A stretch of DNA of 64,000 bases, taken from contig NZ_CP060825.1 of assembly GCF_014489615.1 (NCBI RefSeq), positions 558,001 to 622,000 on the forward strand, in the 5' to 3' direction. Under the pieces are notes generated by a model. The model searched no databases, had not been told where the DNA came from, and worked only from the letters and a program-made list of their open reading frames with translations. Within the stretch, counting starts at the first letter, position 1. The number at the start of each line of letters is the position of its first letter. Shown here in pieces: positions 1-9,943 of this stretch. Source of the DNA: Streptomyces genisteinicus. GTDB taxonomy: Bacteria; Actinomycetota; Actinomycetes; Streptomycetales; Streptomycetaceae. A program made the position numbers and the translations under genes.

Positions 1-113
1 GACGAGGTGGGGTGTCCCGACCCCGCGGCGTCGGCGGCGCGGACCGCGTCGACGCGCAACTGCTGCCCGAGCTCCGCGAGCTGTTCGTCGTTCTGAGCCG
101 TGGAGACTCGCAT
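1..113 (-). CDS. tkt: transketolase, N-terminal fragment (runs off the window)
   Basis: Only the first 37 codons are inside the window. They begin MRVSTAQNDEQ and contain DAVRAADAAGSGHPTS, which matches the N-terminal thiamine-diphosphate signature of transketolases (SGHP followed by a serine). The ATG at 113 has an AAGGAG ribosome site 5 bases upstream. The enzyme would move two-carbon ketol units between sugar phosphates in the pentose phosphate pathway. Streptomyces often carry several transketolase copies, and which one this is cannot be decided from this fragment. The next gene (DUF6458) lies about 200 bp upstream in the same orientation, so the two may or may not share a transcript. Confidence 0.8.
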   Translation of the reverse strand, partial: MRVSTAQNDEQLAELGQQLRVDAVRAADAAGSGHPTS

Positions 114-155
114 GTCTGCTCCTTGGGGATGGGGAGCTGAACGGGGCGCGTCCGG

Positions 156-217
156 CGGTGTGCGGGTGCCCGGCGACCCGGCGACCCCGCGGTGTGCGGG
201 TGCCCGGCGACCCGGCG
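156..217. repeat. 28-bp direct repeat, two copies, period 34 bp
   Basis: A 28-bp sequence starting CGGTGTGCGGGTGCCCGG occurs at 156-183 and again at 190-217, separated by 6 bp. It lies in the short gap between the transketolase start and the DUF6458 stop. It is probably replication slippage in a GC-rich spacer. No gene or signal is evident in it. Confidence 0.7.
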
Positions 218-310
218 GTCAAACGCCGGGTGCGCCGTCCCGCGGCCGGTCACACGCGGTGCCGGGCCCCTCGCTCACAGCCCCGGCGGGCCCTTCTCGT
301 GCAGGGCCGC

Positions 311-538
311 TCACTCGTACGGGCGGCGGGTGGCCCGCTCGTCGACGACGGGCGTGGCCGGCGGGACGACGAGGCGGCGGCGCTTGGCGATGCTGGTGAA
401 GGTGGCGACCCCTATGAGCCCCACCGCCATCAGGATCAACCCCACCACGTCGAGATTGGCGCCCTCGACTTCCCAGTCGGTGCCGAAGGTCAGGATCGCC
501 CCCGCGGCGATCAGGATGATGCATCCGCCGATACCCAC
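311..538 (-). CDS. DUF6458 family small membrane protein
   Basis: This 75-residue protein begins VGIGGCIILIAAGAIL and has two hydrophobic segments (about residues 4-24 and 32-54) followed by a basic, proline-rich tail (KRRRLVV). The pattern matches the actinobacterial DUF6458 family, whose function is unknown. I chose the GTG at 538 because a GAGAGG ribosome site sits 8 bases before it and family members start at this GIGGC motif; a GTG at 547 is also in frame. It is transcribed away from mutA across a gap of about 200 bp. The cellular location is inferred to be the cytoplasmic membrane. Confidence 0.75.
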   Translation of the reverse strand: MGIGGCIILIAAGAILTFGTDWEVEGANLDVVGLILMAVGLIGVATFTSIAKRRRLVVPPATPVVDERATRRPYE

Positions 539-737
539 GCGGACCACCTCTCTCGGTTCGGTTCTGTGTGCTGTCCGTGCCGTGCGCTGCTGTTTCGCTC
601 CTTCGCGTACCCGGCCGCCGCGGGGTCATGTCCCGGTTAGTGCACACAGTGCGAGCGATCAAGTGCGGACCGGAGAGTGCAAGGTCACAGAAGATAGGGG
701 CTCCGTGGCGGCCCCGGCGCTGTCTAGCATCATGGCC

Positions 738-2627
738 ATGACGGTCCTCCCCGATGACGGGTTCACACTGGCCGCCGAATTCCCTGGTGCGACCCGCGAA
801 GAGTGGCAGCGCCTCGTCGAGGGTGTGCTGCGCAAGGCAGGCAAGGACGCTCAGGGTTCGGCGGCGGAGGACGTGCTGTCCACCGCGCTGGAGGACGGGA
901 TCACCACCCGTCCCCTGTACACGGCCGACGGCGCGGACTCCGCGGACGACACCGGGCTGCCCGGCTTCGCTCCTTTCACGCGCGGCGGCCGCCCGGAGGG
1001 CGGCGCCGTGTCCGGCTGGGACGTGCGCCAGCGCCACGACCGGCCCGATCCGGTGCGGACGAACGAGGCGGTCCTCGGCGACCTGGAGAACGGCGTCACC
1101 TCCGTGTGGCTGACCGTCGGCGACGCGGGCGTGCCCGCCGACGCCCTCGGCACGGCCCTCGACGGGGTGCTGCTGGACCTCGCGCCGGTGGTGCTCGACG
1201 CGGGCGCCGGGTTCGAGGCGGCGGCCGGGGCCCTGTTCGCCCTGTACGCGGAGCGGGGCGTGGCACCGGCGGCGGCGCTCGGCAACCTGGGCGCCGACCC
1301 GTACGGTCACGCGGCCCGCACCGGCGACCACGGTTTCGTCGCCCCGGGGACGGCCGCGGCCGCCGCGCTCGCGGCGCGCTGCGCCCGCCAGTACCCGGGC
1401 CTGCGGGCCGTCGTCGTGGACGCGCTGCCCTACCACGAGGCGGGCGGCAGCGCGGCGCAGGAGCTGGGCTGCTCGCTGGCGACCGGGGTCGCCTGGCTGC
1501 GCGAGCTGACCGCGGCCGGGCTGGACGCCGACGCGGCCGCCGGCCAGCTGGAGTTCCGTTACGCGGCGAGCGCCGACCAGTTCCTGACGATCGCGAAGCT
1601 GCGCGCCGCCCGCCGGCTGTGGGCGCGGGTGGCCGAGGTCAGCGGGATCGCCGGGACGGCGGCCGCGCAGGTGCAGCACGCCGTGACGTCGTCCGTGATG
1701 ATGACGCGGCGCGACCCGTGGGTGAACATGCTGCGCACCACGGTCGCCTCGATGGCGGCCGGGGTCGGCGGCGCCGACTCGGTGACGGTGCTCCCCTTCG
1801 ACCACGCGCTCGGACTGCCCGACGCGTTCGCACGGCGCATCGCCCGCAACACGTCGACCGTCCTCATCGAGGAGTCGCACCTGGGCCGGGTCGTCGACCC
1901 GGCGGGCGGCTCCTGGTACGTGGAGCGGCTCACCGAGGAGCTGGCGCGGGCGGCCTGGGCGTGGTTCCAGGAGATCGAGGGCGCGGGCGGCCAGGCGGCG
2001 GCGCTGCGCGACGGACTCGTGGCGGACCGGATCGGTGAGGTCTGGCAGGCGCGGAGCCGGAAGCTGGCGACCCGCCGCGAACCGGTCACCGGTGTCAGCG
2101 AGTTCCCGCTGCTGTCCGAGGCCCCCGTGGTCCGCGACCCGGCGCCCGCCCGGTCCGGCGGCGGTCTGCCCGTGGTGCGCAGGGACGAGGCGTTCGAGGC
2201 GCTGCGGGCGCGTTCCGACGCGCACCTCGCGGCCGGCGGCGTCCGCCCGAAGGTGTTCCTCGCCGCGCTCGGACCGGCCGCCGCGCACACCGCGCGGGCC
2301 GGTTTCGCGGCCAACCTCTTCCAGGCCGGCGGCATCGAGCCGGTGCACGATCCGGTGACCGTGGACGCCGCCTCGGCGGCGGCCGCGTTCGCGGCGAGCG
2401 GGGCGCGGGTGGCGTGCATCTGCTCCAGCGACGCGCTCTACGCCGAGCAGGCCGCCCCGGTGGCCGAGGCCCTGAAGGCGGCGGGCGCCCGGTGGGTGTT
2501 CCTCGCCGGGCGACCCGGTGACCTGCGTGAGACCTACGAGAAGGCCGGGGTCGACGAGTTCGTCGTCGCGGGCGGTGACGCGGTCGCCGTCCTGGGCTCC
2601 GTCCTCGACCGGATCGGAGTGGCGTGA
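738..2627 (+). CDS. mutA: methylmalonyl-CoA mutase small (beta) subunit
   Basis: This 629-residue protein has the CoA-binding TIM-barrel of methylmalonyl-CoA mutase. It carries segments shared with MutB such as [40 protein letters not shown] and RIARNTS. Its C-terminal flavodoxin-like domain lacks the DxHxxG cobalamin motif, as is normal for the non-catalytic subunit. With MutB it interconverts methylmalonyl-CoA and succinyl-CoA, which in Streptomyces feeds polyketide extender units and propionate/valine catabolism. ATGs at 732 and 738 are both in frame and no clear ribosome site is visible, so translation may be leaderless. Its stop overlaps the start of mutB, indicating a mutA-mutB-meaB operon. 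Confidence 0.95.
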   Translation: MTVLPDDGFTLAAEFPGATREEWQRLVEGVLRKAGKDAQGSAAEDVLSTALEDGITTRPLYTADGADSADDTGLPGFAPFTRGGRPEGGAVSGWDVRQRHDRPDPVRTNEAVLGDLENGVTSVWLTVGDAGVPADALGTALDGVLLDLAPVVLDAGAGFEAAAGALFALYAERGVAPAAALGNLGADPYGHAARTGDHGFVAPGTAAAAALAARCARQYPGLRAVVVDALPYHEAGGSAAQELGCSLATGVAWLRELTAAGLDADAAAGQLEFRYAASADQFLTIAKLRAARRLWARVAEVSGIAGTAAAQVQHAVTSSVMMTRRDPWVNMLRTTVASMAAGVGGADSVTVLPFDHALGLPDAFARRIARNTSTVLIEESHLGRVVDPAGGSWYVERLTEELARAAWAWFQEIEGAGGQAAALRDGLVADRIGEVWQARSRKLATRREPVTGVSEFPLLSEAPVVRDPAPARSGGGLPVVRRDEAFEALRARSDAHLAAGGVRPKVFLAALGPAAAHTARAGFAANLFQAGGIEPVHDPVTVDAASAAAAFAASGARVACICSSDALYAEQAAPVAEALKAAGARWVFLAGRPGDLRETYEKAGVDEFVVAGGDAVAVLGSVLDRIGVA

Positions 2628-4831
2628 TGGGCATCCCTGACTTCACGGGGATCGAGCTGGGCACGGCATCCGGCCCGGCGACCGAGGACGACTGGCGCGC
2701 GGCGGTCGAGGCGGCCACCGGCAAGGACCCGGAGGCGCTGATCTGGGAGACGCCCGAGGGCATCCCGGTCAAGCCGCTGTACACGGGGCGGGACGCGGAG
2801 GGCCTGGACTTCCTCGGGACCTTCCCCGGCATGGCGCCGTACCTGCGCGGCCCGTACCCGACGATGTACGTCAACCAGCCCTGGACGATCCGCCAGTACG
2901 CCGGCTTCTCCACGGCCGAGGAGTCGAACGCCTTCTACCGGCGCAACCTCGCCGCCGGGCAGAAGGGCCTGTCGGTCGCCTTCGACCTGCCGACCCACCG
3001 CGGCTACGACAGCGACCACCCGCGGGTGACCGGCGACGTCGGCATGGCGGGTGTGGCGATCGACTCGATCTACGACATGCGGCAGCTCTTCGACGGCATC
3101 CCGCTGGACCGGATGAGCGTGTCGATGACGATGAACGGCGCGGTGCTGCCCGTGCTGGCGCTGTACATCGTGGCCGCCGAGGAGCAGGGCGTACCGCCCG
3201 AGAAGCTGGCCGGGACCATCCAGAACGACATCCTCAAGGAGTTCATGGTCCGCAACACCTACATCTATCCGCCCGGCCCCTCGATGCGGATCATCTCGGA
3301 CATCTTCGCGTTCACCTCGCAGAAGATGCCGCGGTACAACTCCATCTCCATCTCCGGCTACCACATCCAGGAGGCCGGCGCGACGGCCGACCTGGAGCTC
3401 GCGTACACGCTGGCCGACGGCATGGAGTACCTGCGGGCCGGTATCGGGGCGGGTCTCGACGTGGACGCCTTCGCGCCGCGGCTGTCGTTCTTCTGGGCGA
3501 TCGGCATGAACTTCTTCATGGAGGTCGCCAAGCTCCGCGCCGCGCGGCTGCTGTGGGCGAAGCTGGTGCGCACCTTCGACCCGAAGAACCCCAAGTCGCT
3601 GTCGCTGCGCACCCATTCGCAGACCTCCGGCTGGTCGCTGACGGCACAGGACGTCTTCAACAACGTCACCCGCACCTGCATCGAGGCGATGGCGGCGACC
3701 CAGGGGCACACCCAGTCGCTGCACACCAACGCCCTCGACGAGGCGCTCGCCCTGCCGACGGACTTCTCCGCGCGCATCGCCCGCAACACCCAGCTCCTGC
3801 TCCAGCAGGAGTCGGGCACCAACCGGGTCATCGACCCGTGGGGCGGCAGCGCGTACGTGGAGCGCCTGACGCACGACCTCGCGCGCCGCGCCTGGCAGCA
3901 CATCGAGGAGGTCGAGGCCGCCGGCGGCATGGCGAAGGCCATCGACGCGGGCATCCCGAAGCTGCGGGTCGAGGAGGCGGCCGCCCGTACCCAGGCGCGC
4001 ATCGACTCCGGACGGCAGCCGGTGATCGGCGTCAACAAGTACCGGGTCGAGTCCGACGAGCAGATCGACGTGCTCAAGGTCGAGAACTCGCAGGTGCGGG
4101 CCCAGCAGGTGGAGAAGCTGCGCCGGCTGCGGGCCGAGCGCGACGAGGCGGCCTGCCGGGACGCGCTGCGCGCGCTGACCGCGGCCGCCGGGTCCGAACC
4201 GTCGAAGGGCGGCTCGCTGGACGGCAATCTGCTCGCGCTGGCCGTGGACGCGGCGCGGGCGAAGGCGACCGTCGGGGAGATCTCCGACGCCCTGGAGAAG
4301 GTGTACGGGCGCCACGCGGGCCAGATCCGTACCATCTCCGGCGTGTACCGGAACGAGGCAGGCATGTCACCGTCGGTGGACCGTACCCGCGCGCTGGTCG
4401 ACGCCTTCGAGGAGGCCGAGGGCCGCAGGCCCCGCATCCTGGTGGCCAAGATGGGCCAGGACGGTCACGACCGCGGCCAGAAGGTGATCGCGACGGCCTT
4501 CGCCGACCTGGGCTTCGACGTGGACGTCGGCCCGCTGTTCCAGACGCCGGGCGAGGTGGCCCGGCAGGCGGTCGAGGCGGACGTGCACATCGTCGGTGTG
4601 TCGTCGCTGGCCGCGGGGCACCTGACGCTGGTGCCCGCGCTCCGCGAGGAGCTGGCGGCCGAGGGGCGCGAGGACATCATGATCGTCGTCGGCGGCGTGA
4701 TCCCTCCGCAGGACGTGCAGGCGCTGCACGACGCGGGGGCGGCGGCGGTCTTCCCGCCGGGCACCGTCATCCCGGACGCCGCCCGGGACCTGGTGCGCAC
4801 CCTCGCCGGCTCGCTCGGCCACGAGCTGTAG
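2627..4831 (+). CDS. mutB: methylmalonyl-CoA mutase large (alpha) subunit
   Basis: This 734-residue catalytic subunit contains the barrel motifs [20 protein letters not shown] and [21 protein letters not shown]. Its C-terminal B12-binding domain carries GQDGHDRG, in which His614 is the lower axial cobalt ligand. It performs the adenosylcobalamin radical rearrangement of (R)-methylmalonyl-CoA to succinyl-CoA. The ATG at 2627 shares its A with the TGA of mutA, and a GTG one codon earlier (2624) is also possible. Only 4 bp separate its stop from meaB, so the three genes should be co-translated. The length and all expected motifs look intact. A cobalamin-riboswitch-controlled cobalt importer lies 41 kb away in the same window. 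Confidence 0.97.
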   Translation: MGIPDFTGIELGTASGPATEDDWRAAVEAATGKDPEALIWETPEGIPVKPLYTGRDAEGLDFLGTFPGMAPYLRGPYPTMYVNQPWTIRQYAGFSTAEESNAFYRRNLAAGQKGLSVAFDLPTHRGYDSDHPRVTGDVGMAGVAIDSIYDMRQLFDGIPLDRMSVSMTMNGAVLPVLALYIVAAEEQGVPPEKLAGTIQNDILKEFMVRNTYIYPPGPSMRIISDIFAFTSQKMPRYNSISISGYHIQEAGATADLELAYTLADGMEYLRAGIGAGLDVDAFAPRLSFFWAIGMNFFMEVAKLRAARLLWAKLVRTFDPKNPKSLSLRTHSQTSGWSLTAQDVFNNVTRTCIEAMAATQGHTQSLHTNALDEALALPTDFSARIARNTQLLLQQESGTNRVIDPWGGSAYVERLTHDLARRAWQHIEEVEAAGGMAKAIDAGIPKLRVEEAAARTQARIDSGRQPVIGVNKYRVESDEQIDVLKVENSQVRAQQVEKLRRLRAERDEAACRDALRALTAAAGSEPSKGGSLDGNLLALAVDAARAKATVGEISDALEKVYGRHAGQIRTISGVYRNEAGMSPSVDRTRALVDAFEEAEGRRPRILVAKMGQDGHDRGQKVIATAFADLGFDVDVGPLFQTPGEVARQAVEADVHIVGVSSLAAGHLTLVPALREELAAEGREDIMIVVGGVIPPQDVQALHDAGAAAVFPPGTVIPDAARDLVRTLAGSLGHEL

Positions 4832-4835
4832 GCCC

Positions 4836-5825
4836 ATGCCGCCGACGATCGACATCGACGCCTACGTCAAGGGCGTGCGGGACGGTTCGCGTGCGTACAT
4901 CGCACGCGCCGTCACGCTCGTCGAGTCCACCCGCCCCGACCACAAGGTGCTCGCGCAGCAGCTGCTCACCGAGCTGCTGCCGTTCACCGGCGAGGCGCGG
5001 CGGGTGGGGATCAGCGGTGTGCCCGGCGTGGGCAAGTCCACGTTCATCGACGCCCTCGGGACCATGCTGACCGGTCTCGGGCACCGGGTCGCCGTGCTCG
5101 CGGTGGACCCGTCGTCCACCCGGACCGGCGGCTCCATCCTCGGCGACAAGACGCGGATGGAGCGGCTCTCGGTCGACCCGTCGGCGTTCGTGCGCCCCTC
5201 CCCCAGCGCGGGCACGCTCGGCGGTGTCGCCAAGGCGACCCGCGAGACGATGATCGTGATGGAGGCCGCGGGCTACGACGTCGTCCTGGTCGAGACCGTG
5301 GGCGTGGGCCAGTCGGAGACCGCCGTCGCCGACATGGTCGACTCCTTCCTGCTGCTGAGCCTCGCCCGTACCGGTGACCAGCTCCAGGGCATCAAGAAGG
5401 GGGTGCTGGAGCTGGCGGACGTGATCGCGGTCAACAAGGCCGACGGCCCTCATGAACGCGACGCGCGCGCCGCCGCCCGCGAACTGGCGGGCGCCCTGCG
5501 GCTGATGCATCCGGCGGACGCCGCCTGGACTCCCCCGGTGCTGTCGTGCAGCGCCCGTGAGAACAGCGGTCTCGACGTGGTGTGGGAGCGGCTCGAACAG
5601 CACCGCGCGCTGCTGGACTCCACCGGCCGCCTCGACGCCAAGCGGCGCGACCAGCAGATCGGCTGGACCTGGGCCATGGTGCGCGAGGCCCTCATGGAGC
5701 GTCTGCACCGCCACCCGGCGGTCCGCGCCGAGTCGCCCGGCGTCGAACAGGCGGTCCGTGACGGGGAGCTGACGGCGACCCTGGCCGCCCAGCGCATCCT
5801 GGAGGCGTTCGGGCGCACCCCGTAG
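4836..5825 (+). CDS. meaB: methylmalonyl-CoA mutase-associated GTPase MeaB
   Basis: This 329-residue G3E P-loop GTPase has Walker A GVPGVGKST (about residues 61-69), the switch segment DPSSTRTGGSILGDKTRM, a VETVGVGQSE G3 motif and NKAD for guanine recognition. MeaB proteins bind the mutase, gate insertion of adenosylcobalamin and protect or reactivate the holoenzyme. The ATG at 4836 lies 4 bp after the mutB stop, and its ribosome site would lie within the end of mutB. It is the last gene of the mutase operon and is followed by a strong stem-loop. The related ArgK/YgfD name is also used for this family. Confidence 0.95.
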   Translation: MPPTIDIDAYVKGVRDGSRAYIARAVTLVESTRPDHKVLAQQLLTELLPFTGEARRVGISGVPGVGKSTFIDALGTMLTGLGHRVAVLAVDPSSTRTGGSILGDKTRMERLSVDPSAFVRPSPSAGTLGGVAKATRETMIVMEAAGYDVVLVETVGVGQSETAVADMVDSFLLLSLARTGDQLQGIKKGVLELADVIAVNKADGPHERDARAAARELAGALRLMHPADAAWTPPVLSCSARENSGLDVVWERLEQHRALLDSTGRLDAKRRDQQIGWTWAMVREALMERLHRHPAVRAESPGVEQAVRDGELTATLAAQRILEAFGRTP

Positions 5826-5846
5826 GGACCCGCCCGTCCCGTCCGC

Positions 5847-5878
5847 TCCGGCTCCCGGCGCTCACGCGGGGAGCCGGA
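5847..5878 (+). terminator. stem-loop terminator after meaB
   Basis: The arms TCCGGCTCCC (5847-5856) and GGGAGCCGGA (5869-5878) pair perfectly over 10 bp around a 12-base loop. The structure starts 21 bases after the meaB stop. No U-tract follows, as is common for Streptomyces terminators. Confidence 0.6.
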
Positions 5879-5915
5879 CGCGGGCTGTCAGGCGGCGGGC
5901 GCGGTGCGTGCGGCG

Positions 5916-5940
5916 GTGTCGGAGGCCGTCCCCCGGGTAC
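5916..5940 (+). promoter_or_regulatory. candidate SigB-type promoter of the PfpI gene
   Basis: GTGT at 5916-5919 is followed after 15 bases by GGGTAC at 5935-5940. This fits the Streptomyces SigB-group consensus GNNT-N14-16-GGGTA(C/T). The start codon of the PfpI gene lies about 60 bp downstream. The match is by eye, and chance GGGTAC is not rare in such GC-rich DNA. Confidence 0.45.
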
Positions 5941-6002
5941 CCGGGGTGCGTCGCCGGCGCGGATCGGATCGCCCGGTGACGGGACGATCCGAGGAGCGCA
6001 TC

Positions 6003-6554
6003 ATGCTGATCGCCTTTCTGACCGCGCACGAAGGGGTGGAGCAGGTCGAGCTCACCGACCCGTGGCAGGCGGTGAAGGACGCCGGGGACGAACCCCGGCT
6101 GATCGCGACCAGGCCCGGCACGGTCCAGGCCTTCGACCACCTCACGGCCGCCGACACCTTTCCCGTCGACCAGGTGGTCGCCGAGGCGTCGGCCGACGAC
6201 TTCGGCGCCCTGGTGCTGCCCGGTGGGGTGGCGAATCCGGACGCCCTGCGCACGGACCCGGACGCGGTGGCGTTCGTGGCGGCCTTCGCCCGGGCGGGCA
6301 AACCGATCGCGGCGATCTGCCACGCGCCGTGGACGCTGGTGGAGGCGGGTCTGGTGCGCGGCCGCACCCTGACCTCGTGGCCGAGTCTGCGCACCGACAT
6401 CCGCAACGCGGGCGGGACATGGGTGGACGAGCAGGTGCGGGTCTGCACCGCCGCCCCGGGCACGCTGATCACCAGCCGCAAGCCGGACGACCTGAAGGCG
6501 TTCTGCGCGGCCTTCACCGACGAGTTCGCGAAGGCGGCGGCCTCCGGGCACTGA
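6003..6554 (+). CDS. DJ-1/PfpI family protein
   Basis: This 183-residue protein of the class I glutamine amidotransferase-like fold has a nucleophile elbow AICHAPW with Cys106, preceded by VLPGGVANPDALR. Both features are typical of PfpI/YhbO-type proteins. Such proteins are implicated in general stress resistance as peptidases or as glyoxalase/deglycase-like enzymes; the actual substrate is not known here. The ATG at 6003 was chosen because GAGGAG lies a few bases upstream and the protein then begins directly with the first beta strand (MLIAFLTAHEG). It stands alone, behind a possible SigB-type promoter at 5916-5940, which would fit a stress role. Confidence 0.85.
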   Translation: MLIAFLTAHEGVEQVELTDPWQAVKDAGDEPRLIATRPGTVQAFDHLTAADTFPVDQVVAEASADDFGALVLPGGVANPDALRTDPDAVAFVAAFARAGKPIAAICHAPWTLVEAGLVRGRTLTSWPSLRTDIRNAGGTWVDEQVRVCTAAPGTLITSRKPDDLKAFCAAFTDEFAKAAASGH

Positions 6555-6698
6555 CCCGGGGGCTGCCTCGCGGGCTGCGGGGCGGACGGCCGGCCGGTGC
6601 GACGTGCGGAGGTCCCGGGTGCGCAGGCCCGGGGTGCGCCGGTGCGGTGCCGCACCCGGGAGACCGCGCCGCGGCTCCGGCGGTCCTGCCTTCGGCGG

Positions 6699-6938
6699 TC
6701 AGCCCACCCGCGCCCGGGCGCCCTCCCGGGTGCGGCCCGCAGCCGGGGGCCGGTCGGGGTGGCGCCTGAGGTATTCGGCCTCCAGGTCCGCCATGCGCAC
6801 GTCGTGGGCCGCGAGTGCGGCGGACGAGCCGTACAGCAGCGTGTCGTGGCGGCTGCGGTGGATGGTCTCCAGTTCGCGCAGCAGGTCCTGTTCGCTCAGC
6901 CGTGCCGGATCGACGCCCTGACGCCCGGATTCGTTCAC
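6699..6938 (-). CDS. DUF6158 family small protein
   Basis: This is a 79-residue, highly charged soluble protein with a core reading LLRELETIHRSRHDTLLYGS then RMADLEAEYLRRHP, predicted mostly helical. It matches the Streptomyces DUF6158 family, whose function is unknown. The GTG at 6938 was chosen because AAGGAG lies 9 bases upstream; a longer in-frame reading to 6989 adds only an arginine-rich segment without a ribosome site. It converges on the PfpI gene and is divergent from the SpoIIE phosphatase gene. Co-location with sigma/anti-sigma genes is suggestive of stress control but proves nothing. Confidence 0.7.
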   Translation of the reverse strand: MNESGRQGVDPARLSEQDLLRELETIHRSRHDTLLYGSSAALAAHDVRMADLEAEYLRRHPDRPPAAGRTREGARARVG

Positions 6939-7262
6939 GTCAACCGTCTCCTTCCGTCCCCTGCCGCGCGCCGCCGTCGTCCGGGGCACCGGTGGTCACC
7001 CATCCAGCCTGGCCCGCCCCGGCCGGTCCCGCACCGCCGGGGCGGGCCAGGTCCCGTCCTCCGCACCTTCGGGGCCGGTTCGCGGTCTCCCGGCGGCTTC
7101 ACCCGATCGGCGCAGCACGGGTGCCCCGATGGTTCCCCCCGCCCGGCGTCCCGGCGGGCGGTCCGTGTCCTCGCCGGGCCAGGGCCCTCCCGGCGCCGCG
7201 CGCGTAAAATCCCACAGGGGCACTTCGGGCGGCCCGCGCGGCCGCCGCAGAGGGGAGCGGTC
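6939..7262. other. divergent intergenic region, no gene seen
   Basis: These 324 bp separate the DUF6158 gene (minus) from the SpoIIE phosphatase gene (plus) and must hold both promoters. A TAAAAT hexamer at about 7205-7210, 53 bases before the phosphatase start, is the only AT-rich box. No convincing -35 partner, operator or small gene was found. Confidence 0.4.
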
Positions 7263-9536
7263 GTGAACGCTGCGGACCACGGTGTTCCCGGGCCCGGCGA
7301 GGACACCGGCGGAACCCACCGCGGGCAGCCGCGTACCGGAGGTCCGGCACCCGGCGAGCCGGCCCCGTCCGACGACGCCGCGCGCCGGCACCTGACCGAT
7401 GTGGCGACCGGGGTGCTCGCCGCCCAGCTGGGACTGGCGCCCGCCGAGGCCGCGGACCATCTGCGCGCGCTCGCCGCCGCCGCCGGCTCCGCCCCCGAGG
7501 AGCTCGCGGCGGACGTCGTGAACGCCGTCGCCGGCCACATCGCGGTCTCCGCCCCGCCGAAGACCGCGGCACACCGGCGGGAGACCCGTGAACTGCGGAA
7601 GGTGACCTCGGCGGTGGAGACCGAGGAGTCGGCCGCGCGAGGAGCGCACACCCTGCTGGAGGGCGGGCTGCGCCCGCTCGGCGCGGAGGCCCTGTGGCTG
7701 TGGCGGCTGACCTGCACCGGCTGCCTGGAGCTGGTGGCCCATGCCGGCGTCTCCGCGCTGGAGGCAGGCCAGTGGCGCTGGATCCCGCCCGCCGCGCCGC
7801 CGCCCGTCCGGGACGCGCTCTCCGGCGGCGAGGTGGTGTGGCTCCCCTCGGGCACCGGGGACGGCGGCGCCCTGCCCGGCCCGTCGCCGCGGGCGGCCCG
7901 CGCGGTGATCCCGCTGCGGGAACGCGGCCGCAACGCGGGCCTCGCCCTGGTGGTGTGGCCCCGCGCGACGGAGTTCGACGCACGGCTGCGTGCGGCGCTC
8001 CCCCGGCTGGTGGAGGTGGCGGGCAGGCTGCTGGGCGCCGACGCCGATCCGGCGGCAGCGGTGCCCGCCCTCGACGACCTGCTGGACGCCCTCGTCCATC
8101 CGGCCCTCACCCTGCGCCGGGCGGACACCGGCGCTCTGACGGTCGAACACGTCAACCGCGCGGCCGCGGAGGCCCTGAGCGGAGCCCACCGGGCGGGCGG
8201 CCGGTCCGTGGAGGCCGCGCTGCCGCTGCTGCACACGGACCTCACGGCGATGGCGCGGCGCGCCTGGCACGTCTCGGTCCCGCAGCGTGCCGCCCGGCTG
8301 CCCGCCGAGCACGCACCCGGCCTGCCGGACCCCATGCTGGACGTCCGGGTGCTGCCCGTGGACGGGGAGCGGGCGGTGGTCCTGTGGCACACGGCGGGCG
8401 ACGTCCGCACGGCGCTGGGCAGGGCGGTGGGCCGGCTCCAGGGCATGGCCCTCTTCCAGGACGACCTGCTGTCGGCGACCACCGCGTGGACCGAGGAGAC
8501 GTACGCGGTCTTCGGCATGGCGAGGGACGCGGCACCGGTGCCCCTGCTGGAGCTGGCCCCGCTGGTGCACGCCGACGACGCGGCCGCCTTCGCCGGGCTG
8601 CTGGGCGACGTGGTCGACCGCCGCAAGGGCGCGTCGGCCGTCGTCCGCGTGATCCGGCGGGACGGCGGCCCCCGCCATGTGCGCATCGCGGCCGAGCCGC
8701 TGCTCAGCGGCGGCGAGCTGACCGGTGTCACCGGCGTGTACCAGGACGTCTCCGCCGAGTACCACGCGGAGGTCGCGCTCAACGCGACGTTCGACCAGCT
8801 GACCGCCGTCCGGGCGCAGGCCGTGCTCCGTCACCGCCTGGTGCTGCGGCTCCAGCGGGCCATCGTCCCGCAGATGCCGGCGGCGGGCACGCTGCACGGG
8901 CTCGCCGCGGCGGCCCGCTACCGGCCCGCCGCGGCGGAGTACCGCGTGGGCGGCGACTGGTTCGACGTCCTCCCGCTGCCCGGCGGCCGGATCCTGATGG
9001 CGGTCGGGGACGTCGCCGGCCACGGCATCGACGCGGCGACCGGCATGGTCGCCCTGCGCAACGCCCTGCGCGGACTGGCCTTCACCGGTCACGACCCCGG
9101 CCGGCTGATGGGCTGGCTCAACGAGGTGACGCTCCACGTCCCGGGACGGCCCACCGCGACCGCCGTGTGCGCGCTCTACGACCCCGCCGACCGGGTGCTG
9201 CGCTGGGCGAACGCGGGACACCTGCCGCCGCTGCTGCTGCGCGGGGGCCGCGCACGGCTGGTCGAGGCCCCGTACGACGTGCTCCTCGGGGCGGCCCGGG
9301 GCGCGGCCTACCGCGAGCGGACCCTGCGGCTGGAGGCGGACGACACGCTGCTGCTGTACACCGACGGCCTCGTGGAACGCCGCCACGACGGCCTCGACCG
9401 GGGCCTTCAGGCCCTGTGCCGGACCGCCGAGACCCTGCGCGCGACGGGCGTCGACGACCAGGTGGAGAGCCTGCTGGCCCGCGCGACCGGTGACACGGAC
9501 GACGACACGAGCGTGGTCGCCGTCCGCGTCGGCTGA
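7263..9536 (+). CDS. ANTAR/GAF/PAS/SpoIIE multidomain serine phosphatase
   Basis: This is a 757-residue cytosolic regulator. Near residues 40-90 it has an ANTAR-like helical segment (ATGVLAAQLGLAPAEAADHLRALA). A GAF-like region (about 120-260) and a PAS-like region (about 400-500) follow. The C-terminal PP2C/SpoIIE domain carries YRVGGDWFDVLPL and VGDVAGHGIDAATGM, with metal-binding aspartates, and YTDGLVERR. Such proteins dephosphorylate STAS anti-anti-sigma factors and so release sigma factors. The GTG at 7263 follows GAGGGGAG. It is monocistronic. Its likely partners are the STAS protein and RsbW-like kinases 4-8 kb downstream, but that pairing is inference. RNA binding through the ANTAR segment is possible but undemonstrated. 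Confidence 0.85.
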   Translation: MNAADHGVPGPGEDTGGTHRGQPRTGGPAPGEPAPSDDAARRHLTDVATGVLAAQLGLAPAEAADHLRALAAAAGSAPEELAADVVNAVAGHIAVSAPPKTAAHRRETRELRKVTSAVETEESAARGAHTLLEGGLRPLGAEALWLWRLTCTGCLELVAHAGVSALEAGQWRWIPPAAPPPVRDALSGGEVVWLPSGTGDGGALPGPSPRAARAVIPLRERGRNAGLALVVWPRATEFDARLRAALPRLVEVAGRLLGADADPAAAVPALDDLLDALVHPALTLRRADTGALTVEHVNRAAAEALSGAHRAGGRSVEAALPLLHTDLTAMARRAWHVSVPQRAARLPAEHAPGLPDPMLDVRVLPVDGERAVVLWHTAGDVRTALGRAVGRLQGMALFQDDLLSATTAWTEETYAVFGMARDAAPVPLLELAPLVHADDAAAFAGLLGDVVDRRKGASAVVRVIRRDGGPRHVRIAAEPLLSGGELTGVTGVYQDVSAEYHAEVALNATFDQLTAVRAQAVLRHRLVLRLQRAIVPQMPAAGTLHGLAAAARYRPAAAEYRVGGDWFDVLPLPGGRILMAVGDVAGHGIDAATGMVALRNALRGLAFTGHDPGRLMGWLNEVTLHVPGRPTATAVCALYDPADRVLRWANAGHLPPLLLRGGRARLVEAPYDVLLGAARGAAYRERTLRLEADDTLLLYTDGLVERRHDGLDRGLQALCRTAETLRATGVDDQVESLLARATGDTDDDTSVVAVRVG

Positions 9537-9668
9537 CCCGCGCCCCGCGCCGGAGTGCGCGAGCCGCGGGGCCGGGCGGTCCGCCGCGGCTCCGGCGGCG
9601 GAACGGTGGGGCCCGCATCCGCCCGGAGACCGGGCATCACCGGGGCGGCGGACGCCGGCGCACCGGGG

Positions 9669-9860
9669 TCACTTCGGCGGCCGGTGCTCCCGCCGGCGGC
9701 TCTCGGCCTCGGTCCTGGCCGCGGCCTCCTCGTCGCGGCCCTGCTGCGCGCGACGGCGGCCCTTCTCGCGCATCCGCTCGTTCTCCAGCACGATGCCGTC
9801 GGACTCCTCCATCCGGCCCCGGAGCTGCTTCAGCCTGGCCTTGGCCCTGCCCATGATCAT
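9669..9860 (-). CDS. small charged protein, CsbD-like composition
   Basis: This 63-residue protein (MIMGRAKARLKQLRGRMEESDG...) is extremely rich in Arg, Glu, Lys and Gln and should be helical and soluble. Its pattern of short K/R-rich repeats recalls CsbD-type general stress proteins, but identity is too weak for a firm call. The ATG at 9860 has a GAGGAG ribosome site 6 bases upstream. It sits 83 bp downstream of the hybrid kinase gene in the same orientation and could be co-transcribed with it. The function is unknown. Confidence 0.6.
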   Translation of the reverse strand: MIMGRAKARLKQLRGRMEESDGIVLENERMREKGRRRAQQGRDEEAAARTEAESRRREHRPPK

Positions 9861-9943
9861 GTTCTCTCCTCACGTTCGGTGTCCGCCCGGGTCGTCGCGC
9901 CGCCCCGGCGGGGCGCGCGGTGCGGCGGGGGCCGGTGCGGAGC

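Noticed and set aside
2534..4315. 593-residue open frame on the minus strand across mutB
   Set aside because: It is the antisense shadow of a well-identified gene. Its composition is Arg/Val/His/Gly-rich without any domain.
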